Translations under genes and position numbers: made by a program | The notes under the pieces: generated by a model | The model's database searches: none | Told to the model about the DNA's origin: nothing | Seen by the model: the letters and a program-made list of their open reading frames with translations, nothing else | IMG/VR virus record: IMGVR_UViG_3300034071_001887 | Location: 1-54,654 of that record | DNA length: 54,654 nucleotides | Direction: 5' to 3' (one strand) | Origin: a virus | In this document: one piece after another, positions 40,678-50,100 of the stretch | Position numbering within the stretch: the first letter of the stretch is position 1 | Layout of the letters: the number at the start of each line of letters is the position of its first letter

Positions 40678-43600
40678 ATGCTAAAGCAGTTCTCCGCAGG
40701 GGATATAACAATAAGGCCGTTCAATACGTTCAAGAACTGGAAAGTTCAAAGCGTTGATTCGTCTTCTGTTGATGCATATGGATATAGCACATATTACGAT
40801 CAATTTTGCGAGATAAACGAAGGCAAGAAAATATCATCGATTTTTTATCCAACTGGCAGTCCATATTATTCCGCGTCGTTGGAGCCAATCAATCCTTCTG
40901 GAAAATACGCAAGAAACATATATAGTCTCACCGACGCTATGTTTTATAGAAGCAAGAATAACTTCACGGAGTTGTTTGGCGTAGAAAGCTATAAAACCGA
41001 GAAGGCTACCGGAAAAAGAGAAATAAGAAATATAAATGATAGAGTTGTGTCGTTGGCACTAAATCATAACGCATTTGGTGACAAGGTAAGACCAAATTCA
41101 GTTGTAATTACAGACAACTCAAATCCACACGAAGAATACAGGATATTGGACGACGGATATACAAATTTGTATGTCAGCGGTTCTCATTTTTCTACATATA
41201 CAACTTTGGGTGGAGTAAAAAATGTATATGCTAGACCATACTGGGATACTTCAAGTTATTTTGAATATTATTTGAATTTGGGAGATGGTATTACTAGAAG
41301 TATAGATTTAATTTCGGCAAAAGAATATGCCACAATTGGAATGAATGTTTCGTTTGTTGGAACGGCATCAATTTTATTTGAAAGTAGTTCGGTTGTTGAC
41401 AATTTCCAATCGGAAAATGAACATTTTGGAGAATCGGTTAGTTCGTGGTACAAATACGTGGCAGTCGGGTCTTCCATTGACAAATATAGTTTATATAGAC
41501 CCGCATTTGGATATGCGGCAATATTCAAATACGACGATGGTATGGGTGTCCATAGATTAGTTAAAAAATTTAATTGTCCGTTCACCGCGTCTGGGTTTTT
41601 TACGGATTTTGACGTAGATGATACATTTCCATATTCTACGTCTTCTGTTTTGGAAAGTTCATCATATTATTCCGATACTTTCGGGCAATCTGTGTGTGTG
41701 CGTGACAATTTTTTGGTAGTAGGTTCTTCTTCCGGTTCAATATGCTCTTCTAGTTCTTTCTTTCCTGGATATGTATTCGTTTATCAGCAAGATAAAGGTG
41801 GTATAGACAATTGGGGAATGATCAACATACTGCAAGGTGCAACGGATAATGATCACTTTGGACATTCTGTCGCCGTGGATGGAGATATTTTGGCGGTAGG
41901 TGCACCAAATGTCAGTGGATCTGGAGCGGTTTATATTTTCAGAAAAAAAACGTATTTTAGTAATGGCTGTGATAATATAGAAACCAGTTCTTTTTGGCAA
42001 ACTGTGGACGTGAGTCAGAGTTTTTGTGAACAAATACTTTCTCAGTCTAGCTCGTTTTCCGTGTACAACAATCGGTCAGCCGCGTCCGGAGCATTGTCCG
42101 GTAGTTATACTTGGGTATATGAAGCAGTTGTTACGTCTAGTATATTAGCTTCCGGTGATAGATTTGGTTGGTGCGTTTCTTTGGATTCTGGAAGTTTAGT
42201 CGCGGGAACATACAAAAGTGGAAATGGCTATGCCGCAGTATTTACTTGTTCATACTATTCCGCTTCATATGGAGAATGTCCCACAGCTTCTTGGAGCGAA
42301 TATAAGATACTTAGAAGAGATAATACATACGGAGACTTGGACATGTCTCTTGCGCTATACAACAACGATGTTACTTCTACCGAAATAACAACGGATGGAT
42401 TCGGAACATCAGTTGCAATAAGCTATCCCACGATTGTTGTCGGGTGTTTGAGTGACAAAGCATTTATCCCATATTCCACATATTCTGGGGATCCGTCTAT
42501 TCTCGGCGCAGCATATTTTTACAGATACATGCCTCAATGTGGAACTTCTAGTTACTGGAAAACTCTGAAAACGTTCGGTGACAGGCAATATACAAAAAAT
42601 AATAATTTTGGAAAATCTGTGTCTGTTGATGGAAATTTTGCTGCGGTAACATCTTGGTCCGACACAACCGGTACAAGCGTCGATTATGTTGATGGACAAT
42701 ATGTATTACAAAATTATTCATACGCTTCAACTTCGTCCGAAGATACGTCCGGAGTATTGGGTAGAGTAACTGTATATAATTATGACGATGCGTCGGATGC
42801 TTGGAAACTGACAGGCATGATAAAGCGAAACAAAGAAGCATACAAACCAAGTAATATTTATGGATATTCTGTCTGCGTTTGTTCTGACTTTTTGACGGTT
42901 GGTGCACCTGTTGTACACCTTGCCACAGCCTCGGCCACAGAGTCTATTTCTGACCCAAATAACTTACTGGGGTTTCCATCAAATTGTTCCGGTTCAGTTT
43001 ATGTTTATAATCTTAGCAATTACCAGACCAGCCCATTAATCGGAAATGTATTTTATAAGAATGGATATTTTGTATTAACAAATACATCGTCCAATTATTA
43101 CAATATATTCACTGGTACAGGTTCTCGTGGATTTGATTTAAACTATCAAGGTTCTCATACAATATACGAGCACGAACATCTAATTTCTATTAGACCAGGA
43201 GAATTTAATTATAGTATTAATCCTACTGCACTTGTGCAAAGCTCATTGTTGTTTGACGTAAATCAAGATGGAGTTTTTGATTTTCTTGATGTCGATTTGA
43301 TAATGCGGTATTTGCAAAAGAGAAAATTCTTTGAAGAATTCGTGTTTGACGATAATGGAATTATATTGGAACAAGATAGTCTCAAAGATTATAGTTGGTG
43401 GAATAACGATGTATTACAACTCGAGTCCGAGGATGTGCTGTTACTTGAAAGCAATGAAGCGGCATATTTGGCAAGCTCATCATTTAACGCATTTACTAAG
43501 ACGGCGTTTGATTATATAGAAAATACTTTAGTAAACACAGGCATTCTTGATATTGATGGTGACGGAAAAATAAATTTAAATGATGGAAACATACTTTCAC

Positions 43601-43914
43601 TGTATTATCTTCAGCTTCTTACACCAGAAAAATTAGAATTACTAATTAGTGACGATTCTACGCGCAGATATGTAAAGGAAATAAAAGACTATTTGAACAT
43701 ATATTGCCGCAGTGATAATGCAAAAGTAAATCCATATTTCTTGGAATATCAATATAGTTCATCGTATGATCCGACCGGTTCATATTTGGCTCCTTTTATA
43801 ACAACTATTGGACTGTATGATGGGAACGAACTGGTGGCGGTTGGTAAATTGGGAAGACCTGTAAAAAATCTAATTGATTGGCCGGTCAATATTGTCGTTC
43901 GTTTTGATACATAA
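40678..43914 (+). CDS. Tail protein with seven-blade FG-GAP propeller and EF-hand/dockerin-like motifs
   Basis: A 1078-residue protein. Its N- and C-terminal parts match the preceding gene. Inserted between them (about residues 250-785) are seven FG-GAP-type units, starting FGESVSSW, FGQSVCVR, FGHSVAVD, FGWCVSLD, FGTSVAIS, FGKSVSVD and YGYSVCVC, each followed by a hydrophobic (L/V)AVG-like strand and a V(Y/F)xY strand. Seven is the number in an integrin-type propeller. Within the C-terminal domain lie two calcium-loop motifs, DVNQDGVFDFLDVDLIMRYL (about 860) and DIDGDGKINLNDGNI (about 957), like EF-hands or dockerin repeats but about 100 residues apart. A host-surface binding role is likely; this is inference. 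Confidence 0.8.
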   Translation: MLKQFSAGDITIRPFNTFKNWKVQSVDSSSVDAYGYSTYYDQFCEINEGKKISSIFYPTGSPYYSASLEPINPSGKYARNIYSLTDAMFYRSKNNFTELFGVESYKTEKATGKREIRNINDRVVSLALNHNAFGDKVRPNSVVITDNSNPHEEYRILDDGYTNLYVSGSHFSTYTTLGGVKNVYARPYWDTSSYFEYYLNLGDGITRSIDLISAKEYATIGMNVSFVGTASILFESSSVVDNFQSENEHFGESVSSWYKYVAVGSSIDKYSLYRPAFGYAAIFKYDDGMGVHRLVKKFNCPFTASGFFTDFDVDDTFPYSTSSVLESSSYYSDTFGQSVCVRDNFLVVGSSSGSICSSSSFFPGYVFVYQQDKGGIDNWGMINILQGATDNDHFGHSVAVDGDILAVGAPNVSGSGAVYIFRKKTYFSNGCDNIETSSFWQTVDVSQSFCEQILSQSSSFSVYNNRSAASGALSGSYTWVYEAVVTSSILASGDRFGWCVSLDSGSLVAGTYKSGNGYAAVFTCSYYSASYGECPTASWSEYKILRRDNTYGDLDMSLALYNNDVTSTEITTDGFGTSVAISYPTIVVGCLSDKAFIPYSTYSGDPSILGAAYFYRYMPQCGTSSYWKTLKTFGDRQYTKNNNFGKSVSVDGNFAAVTSWSDTTGTSVDYVDGQYVLQNYSYASTSSEDTSGVLGRVTVYNYDDASDAWKLTGMIKRNKEAYKPSNIYGYSVCVCSDFLTVGAPVVHLATASATESISDPNNLLGFPSNCSGSVYVYNLSNYQTSPLIGNVFYKNGYFVLTNTSSNYYNIFTGTGSRGFDLNYQGSHTIYEHEHLISIRPGEFNYSINPTALVQSSLLFDVNQDGVFDFLDVDLIMRYLQKRKFFEEFVFDDNGIILEQDSLKDYSWWNNDVLQLESEDVLLLESNEAAYLASSSFNAFTKTAFDYIENTLVNTGILDIDGDGKINLNDGNILSLYYLQLLTPEKLELLISDDSTRRYVKEIKDYLNIYCRSDNAKVNPYFLEYQYSSSYDPTGSYLAPFITTIGLYDGNELVAVGKLGRPVKNLIDWPVNIVVRFDT

Positions 43915-43919
43915 CATTA

Positions 43920-43927
43920 TATTTATA
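43920..43927 (+). promoter_or_regulatory. TATTTATA box with downstream Shine-Dalgarno
   Basis: Perfect octamer ending 23 bases before the ATG at 43951. Here a clear AGGAGA ribosome site lies between box and start. Confidence 0.55.
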
Positions 43928-43950
43928 ATAAATAATAGGAGAAAATACAC

Positions 43951-44238
43951 ATGGCACTACTAAATCCAATCACTAGAACATCGATCAATACGAACTTGGA
44001 AAGACGATATAATACCTCAACTAGACTTGGTGGAGACATAGGTACCGCGAAATTTGCAGGAACTAGTCGCGCTACCACAAACATGATTAATGGAACAGCC
44101 TGGTCGATGAGAGACAAGGGTAATGATATTCATAGCATAAATTTTAACACTGCTGCCCGAGTACCAGGCTTCACCGGTGCCGCGTTTGCTTATTCCAGAG
44201 ACGTGCTAAGGCACAGCAACGCCCAATATTACGGTTGA
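43951..44238 (+). CDS. Small structural-type protein
   Basis: A 95-residue polar protein, rich in Arg, Asn, Thr, Ala and Gly (MALLNPITRTSINTNLERRY; ARVPGFTGAAFAYSRDVL), without membrane segment or Cys. It resembles small virion proteins in composition, not by a named family. It has both a perfect TATTTATA box and the clearest Shine-Dalgarno (AGGAGA) in the window, suggesting high late expression. Confidence 0.65.
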   Translation: MALLNPITRTSINTNLERRYNTSTRLGGDIGTAKFAGTSRATTNMINGTAWSMRDKGNDIHSINFNTAARVPGFTGAAFAYSRDVLRHSNAQYYG

Positions 44239-44256
44239 TTTATTGTAAATGGTTAT

Positions 44257-44748
44257 ATGAAAGTGTTGGGGCTTGATTTATCAACTACTACTTGTGGTTG
44301 GGCTATTACAGAAAATAAAGAGATACTATCTTGCGGCTATATTGATATATCAAACGCCGAGAAGTATAAAGATAAAGCAGACCTTATTATAAAAACTCTG
44401 GTTGGTCATAGTTTTGATAAGATAATGATTGAAGAAAGTTTGTTTGGGTTTGCTGGTGGAGGTACTTCACAGCAAGTCATTATTAAACTGGTCAAGAACA
44501 AGGCTGTAGTAGGTTATATACTTGAAAATCATTATGGTGTGAGTATAGATAGTATTCACGCACAAACTGCTCGTAAAAAGGCACTTGGGGCGGCGAGAAT
44601 CAAAGGAGTAAAACCCAAAGTGTTTGTTAAAGAAAGTATTGATAAGATGTATGATATGACTAAATGGACTGTTCTTAATAAAAAGGGAACTGAAGAGAAG
44701 CGGATGGAAGATGTTAGGGATGCTATTGTGCTCAGTTTGGCTGGTTGA
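44257..44748 (+). CDS. RuvC-like Holliday-junction resolvase
   Basis: A 163-residue RNase-H-fold nuclease. VLGLDLSTTTCGWAI carries the first catalytic Asp (D7); IMIEES gives the Glu (about residue 59-60); the C-terminal EDVRDAIVLSLAG provides the last acidic pair (about D152 and D155). The order and spacing match RuvC. It would resolve branched DNA during recombination and before packaging, as gp49 does in T4 by another fold. It follows the last structural gene by 18 bases and opens the DNA-metabolism block. Confidence 0.85.
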   Translation: MKVLGLDLSTTTCGWAITENKEILSCGYIDISNAEKYKDKADLIIKTLVGHSFDKIMIEESLFGFAGGGTSQQVIIKLVKNKAVVGYILENHYGVSIDSIHAQTARKKALGAARIKGVKPKVFVKESIDKMYDMTKWTVLNKKGTEEKRMEDVRDAIVLSLAG

Positions 44749-44800
44749 TTACCGTTTTAGTATTATACCTATTAACATAACCTTTTAACAATATATCATT

Positions 44801-45274
44801 ATGACAAGAAGCGAACTAAAGCAATTGATTAGAGAAGTAATTGAAGAAGCGAATGGAAAATATTGGGACGTAGATGAGCCACTTCGCGATTCGGGGTTTA
44901 ATATCATCGTTGGAGACGCAATTCCAAAAAAAGAGTGGTTTACGTCATACGTAAATCACATATATTACAACAAAGAAGAAGATTTTCTACGATTGGATGG
45001 TCATTACAAAACTATGGACGAACAGGGAAAAGGAAAGTTTGCAATTTTTGTTCGTGGTTTTATGAAAGGTGGAACGAGAATTGATGCCGAGACTCTTGGA
45101 GATACTAAAGGTCATTGGGGTGGAGACTTAAAAGATACAACTTCGGGAACAGCGAAACACAGCTTGTATCTAAGCGATAAGGCAAAACGGGTACTTAAGT
45201 ATATACGTGAAGTGATTAAAGCAGAAAAATACGACGAATTGGCATCTGGAATACACCAAGTTTCAAGTATGTAA
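44801..45274 (+). CDS. Hypothetical protein with shared N-terminal peptide
   Basis: A 157-residue alpha/beta protein. The first 16 residues, MTRSELKQLIREVIEE, are nearly those of the papain-like gene at 22543, though the bodies are unrelated. The rest contains DGHYKTMDEQGKGKFAIF and KAKRVLKYIREVIKAEKY. No family recognised. The shared head may be a targeting peptide; IRE fits the IxE/LxE rule of T4-type prohead protease sites, so it could be a capsid-packaged protein. It ends at a strong terminator. Confidence 0.7.
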   Translation: MTRSELKQLIREVIEEANGKYWDVDEPLRDSGFNIIVGDAIPKKEWFTSYVNHIYYNKEEDFLRLDGHYKTMDEQGKGKFAIFVRGFMKGGTRIDAETLGDTKGHWGGDLKDTTSGTAKHSLYLSDKAKRVLKYIREVIKAEKYDELASGIHQVSSM

Positions 45275-45280
45275 AAATAA

Positions 45281-45306
45281 AACCCGCCAAATACGGCGGG
45301 TTTTTT
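45281..45306 (+). terminator. Rho-independent terminator
   Basis: An 8-bp perfect stem, AACCCGCC/GGCGGGTT, with a 6-base loop and six T residues. Confidence 0.93.
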
Positions 45307-45354
45307 ATTGTCAGAAATTTTTATATTTTTCAGTCGTTTATTATCAGTCATTTA

Positions 45355-45362
45355 TATTTATA
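45355..45362 (+). promoter_or_regulatory. TATTTATA box (putative late promoter)
   Basis: Perfect octamer ending 14 bases before the ATG at 45377, downstream of a terminator. Confidence 0.5.
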
Positions 45363-45376
45363 GTAAAGGTCATATT

Positions 45377-45538
45377 ATGGGAAGAAAAAAACTATACATA
45401 ACTGAAGATGAACAACGAGACGCAAAAAGCCAACGCAACAAGCGATACTACGATAAACACAAGCAGCGTATCAACAAAGACGCAATGCGAAGATACTATT
45501 CCAAAAAAGATAGTGGGGATTTACGGGTTGCGAAATAA
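45377..45538 (+). CDS. Basic N-terminal region probably split from the GIY-YIG gene
   Basis: A 53-residue basic ORF (MGRKKLYITEDEQRDAK, then NKRYYDKHKQRINKDAMRRYY). Repeated basic (K/R)xYYxKHKxx text is common at the N-terminus of phage homing endonucleases. It ends in frame 0 just inside the start of the GIY-YIG domain, which is read in the +1 frame. The switch falls at a run of six A (45503-45508). A one-base indel would join both into one protein, so this is either a broken gene, a programmed frameshift, or a sequencing error. Confidence 0.5.
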   Translation: MGRKKLYITEDEQRDAKSQRNKRYYDKHKQRINKDAMRRYYSKKDSGDLRVAK

Positions 45539-46118
45539 GACAACTGGTAAATGGTATGTTGGGCAGAGCATTGATATAGAGGATAGATGGAAATATTACA
45601 AAAGGTTAAAATGTAAAGGACAGCCAAAAATCTATAATTCATTGCTGAAATATGGGTATGATGGCTTTGATAAAATCATATTGGAAGAATGCTCTTCTTG
45701 CCCAAAAATGTTGGTGGAGCGAGAAATATTTTGGGTCCAGAAATATAACTCAATAATAGATGGGTACAATATTAGAAACCCAGACTTGCGGTCTAAATTC
45801 AGCGATGAAACGAGAGCAAAAATAACCGCATCTAAAACGGGTAAAAAATACAAGCCTCGTAGCGAAGAAGCGAGAAAAAATATGTCTGCCGTACTTCGTG
45901 GAGAAAAGCATCATTTTTATGGCAAGAAATTTTCCGAAGAACATCGTGCTAAATTAAAAAAAGCAAAACGGGTCATTTCGGAAGAAACTCGTAAAAAGAT
46001 GTCAATGGCCGCGAAAAATAGAACGCCCCCGAGTGAGGAGTCGCGGCGTAAAATGTCCGAAGCATCAAAGAACTATTGGGCAAATATGAGATTGACATCC
46101 GCCGCCAGTATCCCATAA
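45408..46118 (+). CDS. GIY-YIG homing endonuclease with NUMOD3 motifs
   Basis: Up to 236 residues. The GIY-YIG domain starts at about residue 37 (IVGIYGLRNKTTGKWYVGQS) with the later Arg (DIEDRWKYY) and Glu (MLVEREIFW) of the catalytic site. Three to four NUMOD3-like DNA-binding repeats follow (FSDETRAKI, RSEEARKNM, ISEETRKKMS, PSEESRRKMS). It is of the T4 Seg type, a free-standing selfish nuclease that spreads between phages. The first 35 codons overlap the basic ORF in another frame and may not be translated; GTG at 45513 is an alternative start. It sits between a terminator and the primase gene. Confidence 0.85.
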   Translation: MNNETQKANATSDTTINTSSVSTKTQCEDTIPKKIVGIYGLRNKTTGKWYVGQSIDIEDRWKYYKRLKCKGQPKIYNSLLKYGYDGFDKIILEECSSCPKMLVEREIFWVQKYNSIIDGYNIRNPDLRSKFSDETRAKITASKTGKKYKPRSEEARKNMSAVLRGEKHHFYGKKFSEEHRAKLKKAKRVISEETRKKMSMAAKNRTPPSEESRRKMSEASKNYWANMRLTSAASIP

Positions 46119-46119
46119 T
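46092..46119 (+). promoter_or_regulatory. Sigma70-like promoter for the primase
   Basis: TTGACA, a 16-base spacer and CATAAT, within the 3' end of the endonuclease gene. The predicted start falls at about the ATG at 46126. Confidence 0.45.
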
Positions 46120-46125
46120 GAGAAG

Positions 46126-47100
46126 ATGGGATCTCTGAAGCAATCGGAATTACAATCATTACTCAACACCGTATTCAAACACGCGGGGCGTCTGCGTAAG
46201 GGAAATAATTTACAATTTTTTTGCCCGTTTTGCCACCATCATAAGACAAAGATGGAAGTGTGTCTGGATGATCCCCAAAAATGGAATTGCTGGGTATGTC
46301 ACGCCAAGGGTCGTGGATTATATTGGCTGTTTAAGCGAATGAACGTAACGTCTGATATATTGGACAAAGTGCGGGATAATGACCGATATACCGGGCACAA
46401 ATCAAATCTATCAGAGTTTGACAGCAAGATTTTATCACTCAAAGTTGGTGAAGTTGAAGTTGAAAAAACAGAATCACTTTCTCTTATGCCCGACTTCAAG
46501 AGTTTGGCAGAAAATGACGGCAGCAGAGAATATAAAGTCGCATTCAACTATGCCAAGAAACGCAAACTATCGTTGTGTGATATTGTAAAATATAACATTG
46601 GATATTGCTCAAAGGGTCCATTTGCCGACCGTCTTGTATTTCCGTCATACGACAAAGATAACAATCTGAACTTTTATAGTTGTCGCAGTTATTATGATGA
46701 CGGCTACAAATATAAGAACAGCGAGTTTAGCAAGAATATCATTGGGTTTGAGAATATGATAGACTTTGATTATCCAATATATCTATGTGAAGGTGCGCTC
46801 GATGCTATATCACTCAAGCGTAATGCCATACCGCTGTTTGGCAAAACAATGAGTAAAAAACTTCAAGCAGCAATAACTTCCAGCAAATGTCCTGAAGTCA
46901 ATATTGTGTTGGACGATGATGCGTTGAACAGTGCCATCAAGATTGCGAACTTTATACAAACTCTTGGAAAAACTGCCAAGCTTGTGCGTTTAGAAGGCAA
47001 AGATCCCAACGTGCTTGGATTTGAAAAAACTATAAACCAGATTAAACAAACGGATGTGCTTGACTTTGGGGCACTAACCTGTTTAAGATTAGGAAAATAA
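46126..47100 (+). CDS. DNA primase, gp61/DnaG-like
   Basis: A 324-residue protein. An N-terminal zinc finger has CPFCHHH (about residues 33-39) and CWVCHAKGRGLY (about 55-66), as in CHC2 primases. The TOPRIM domain follows with YLCEGALDAISL (about 220-231) and VLDDDALNS (about 263-271), the acidic metal motifs. It would make RNA primers for lagging-strand synthesis with a helicase encoded elsewhere. Length is close to T4 gp61 (342). It ends 4 bases before the SbcD-SbcC fusion gene. Confidence 0.88.
   Translation: MGSLKQSELQSLLNTVFKHAGRLRKGNNLQFFCPFCHHHKTKMEVCLDDPQKWNCWVCHAKGRGLYWLFKRMNVTSDILDKVRDNDRYTGHKSNLSEFDSKILSLKVGEVEVEKTESLSLMPDFKSLAENDGSREYKVAFNYAKKRKLSLCDIVKYNIGYCSKGPFADRLVFPSYDKDNNLNFYSCRSYYDDGYKYKNSEFSKNIIGFENMIDFDYPIYLCEGALDAISLKRNAIPLFGKTMSKKLQAAITSSKCPEVNIVLDDDALNSAIKIANFIQTLGKTAKLVRLEGKDPNVLGFEKTINQIKQTDVLDFGALTCLRLGK
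47060..47087 (+). promoter_or_regulatory. Possible sigma70-like promoter for the SbcD-SbcC gene
   Basis: TTGACT, a 16-base spacer and TTTAAG inside the primase 3' end, with a predicted start about 11 bases before the ATG at 47105. The spacer length matches the other host-type promoters. Confidence 0.3.
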
Positions 47101-47104
47101 TATT

Positions 47105-50100
47105 ATGGTAGATACATTTGAAAAGTTGGATATAGGACTAAGTAAGATTGACTATGTTGTTCATATATCCGATATACATATTCGTCTTACAAAACGCCAC
47201 GAAGAATATAGAGAGGCGTTTGAGAAGCTGTATGCCGAAATATCAAAGACGCCAGAAAACACGGTTATTATCAATACTGGCGACACACTTCATAGCAAAG
47301 TTGATTTGAGTCCAGAAGCAGTTCAGATTACAAGTGAGTTTTTTCATAAACTATCAGAACTTAGACCAACGATTATCATCGCAGGCAATCACGATTGTTT
47401 GCTTACTAATGCTACTCGTCTTGATAGTATTTCTCCTATCGTTGATAATCTAAAACACAAGAAGCTATTTTATCTGAAGAATACCGGATTGTATGGTGCC
47501 GCCAATCTGCTCATCAATAATATGAGTGTATTTGACGACGTTACCAAATACATCAAGCTCAAGAACGTAACTAAAAAGATAAATACCAGTTTTGATACAA
47601 AAATCGCTTTATATCACGGCGGCGTGCTAAATGCTCGCACAGATATAGGATATGCGGTCTCGGATAAAACAATAACCAACGAACTATTTGATGGGCACGA
47701 TATTGCCATGCTTGGTGATATTCATATGGCTCAAGATTTACAGCAATATGATGAAACTAATGAAAAACCTATTATACGTTATGCGGGTTCTCTTATCCAG
47801 CAAAACCACGGCGAAGCATTGCTTGGACACGGACTATCGTTGTGGAATATCAAGCAAAGAACATATTCTCATGTTGAAATACCAAACGACTATGGGTATT
47901 TTACGATAGATGTTGATGACGGCAAACTGATTACTGACATAACCACAATGCCACGCAAGCCAAAGCTGCGTGTGCGTTGTAAGGAAAGTGTTGCGACGGA
48001 AGTAAAGAAGGTAATCAATGAGCTACGCAAGACATATGAAATCACCGACTTGATTTATGTAAGAGTAGATACAGATGGTGCCACCAAGGTTGCTCAGGCA
48101 CAAAACATATCAAATCTAAATCAAATCGGCAATATTGATTACCAGAACAAAATCATCACGGATTATCTGCGAAAGAAGTTCGTGGATGTTATGGACGATG
48201 AAACTATTGACACCGTTTGTAAAATCAACAAGGAACTAAATACTGGACTAAGCAAGGATGATACATCCAGAAACATTCGCTGGAAGCCAGTCAAGTTTGA
48301 GTTCAGCAATATGTTCAGTTATGGCGAAAAGAACATTCTTGATTTTACAAAGCTTGAGGATGTATATGGACTATTTGCGGCAAATGCCAGCGGCAAAAGT
48401 TCATTGATGGATGCGTTGTGCTTTACGGTGTTTGACAAGAGTGCACGAGCATTCAAGGCCACCCACGTAATGAACTCGCAAAAGATGAGTTTTAGTGGCA
48501 AGTTCACGTTTGAGATAAACAATGTTCATTACGTCATTGAACGTGAAGGTAAGCGAGACAAAAAGAACAATGTCAAAGTTGATGTAAACTTTTACAAGCT
48601 AAACGGCGATGAAAAAGTAAGCCTAAACAGCGAGGCTCGCCGCAGCACCAATGAAATCATACGTGATTATCTTGGCGACTATGATGACTTTGTATTGACT
48701 ACACTTGCTCTACAAGGCAATCAAGGCTCATTCATTGATATGGGACAAACAGAACGTAAAGAACTATTGTCTCAGTTCATTGGTCTAAACTTGTTTGATA
48801 AACTGGCTTCTCTTGCCGCCGACAAGACCAAGGAACTATCTGGTGCGGTCAAGTTGTTCAACAAAGAGAATGGGCTGAAGAAAATAAGCCAAACCAGCAA
48901 TGACATAGAACTACTTGACTCTAAAATCAATGACTTGAACGCACAGAAAGAAACACAAACAGCGTTCAAGAATGAAGTTGATGCCGAAATAGACGCTAAA
49001 AAAGCTACGATTGTAAAACTTGAAAATGTTCCTACAAACATAATGCCTATTGTTCGTGAGCGAGATAATCTTGTATCAAAAAACAAGTCGGCAAATGAGG
49101 CGATTGAAAAGATTGATATTGAAGTATCAGCCAAGAAGCCAATATATGTTGAAGCCGCCAACAAGCTAAAAGAGTTTCCAGACGATCTCAAAGAAAAGCA
49201 CGACAAGTATCAGACACTAAGCAGAACCAAGCAGCGTATTGAAACCGAGATGGATAAACTCAAAACGATTGTGTCTGAAAAGCTGAAGAAGTTGGCTCAT
49301 CTTGATAAACACGAGTATGACCCCAACTGTAAATACTGTTGCGATAATATCTTTGTAAAAGATGCTATATCAACCAGAGAAAGCCTTGCCGCCGATAGAA
49401 CAGAAGCCAAGGAACTATCCGACGCATTATCAAACATCAAAACAGAAATGGAAGCATATGCTGAATATGTGTCAAAGTATGAAGAAAGCGTGAAACTAAA
49501 AGAAATACTCAACACGCTTACTGCTTTTATTTCCAAGAAAGAACTTGAAAAGACAAATCTAAAGTCCGGTGTTGAAAGAAATGATGCTCGCATCAAAGAA
49601 CTACAAGATCAAATTGAACTATATGAAAAGTCAAAAGAGATTGTAGAAAGCAACAAGGCTATAGAAGATATTGTCAATGAACTAAAAATCAAAGCATCAA
49701 ACATATCATCTAAGCTCAAAAACATAGAAAAAGAGCATATGGATGCGTATAGTAAGAAAGTATCTGCGGTTGATCAACTCAAAGAATCGGAAAAACAACT
49801 ATTTACAATACAGCAATACGAAGATGATTTGTCCGCATATCAATATTATATTTCTGCCGTTGGCAAGGATGGCGTGCCATATCAAATAATATCCGACGCC
49901 ATACCAAAGATTGAACAAGAAGTAAATAACATACTATCTCATATTGTTGAGTTTAGTGTAAGCATAGAAACAGACGGCAAGAATGTGAATGTATATATCA
50001 AGTATGAAGATAAGAAATGGCCGCTTGAACTATGTTCAGGTATGGAAAAGTTTATATCAGGTTTGGCACTTAGAGTTGCTCTAATTAATATAAGCAACCT

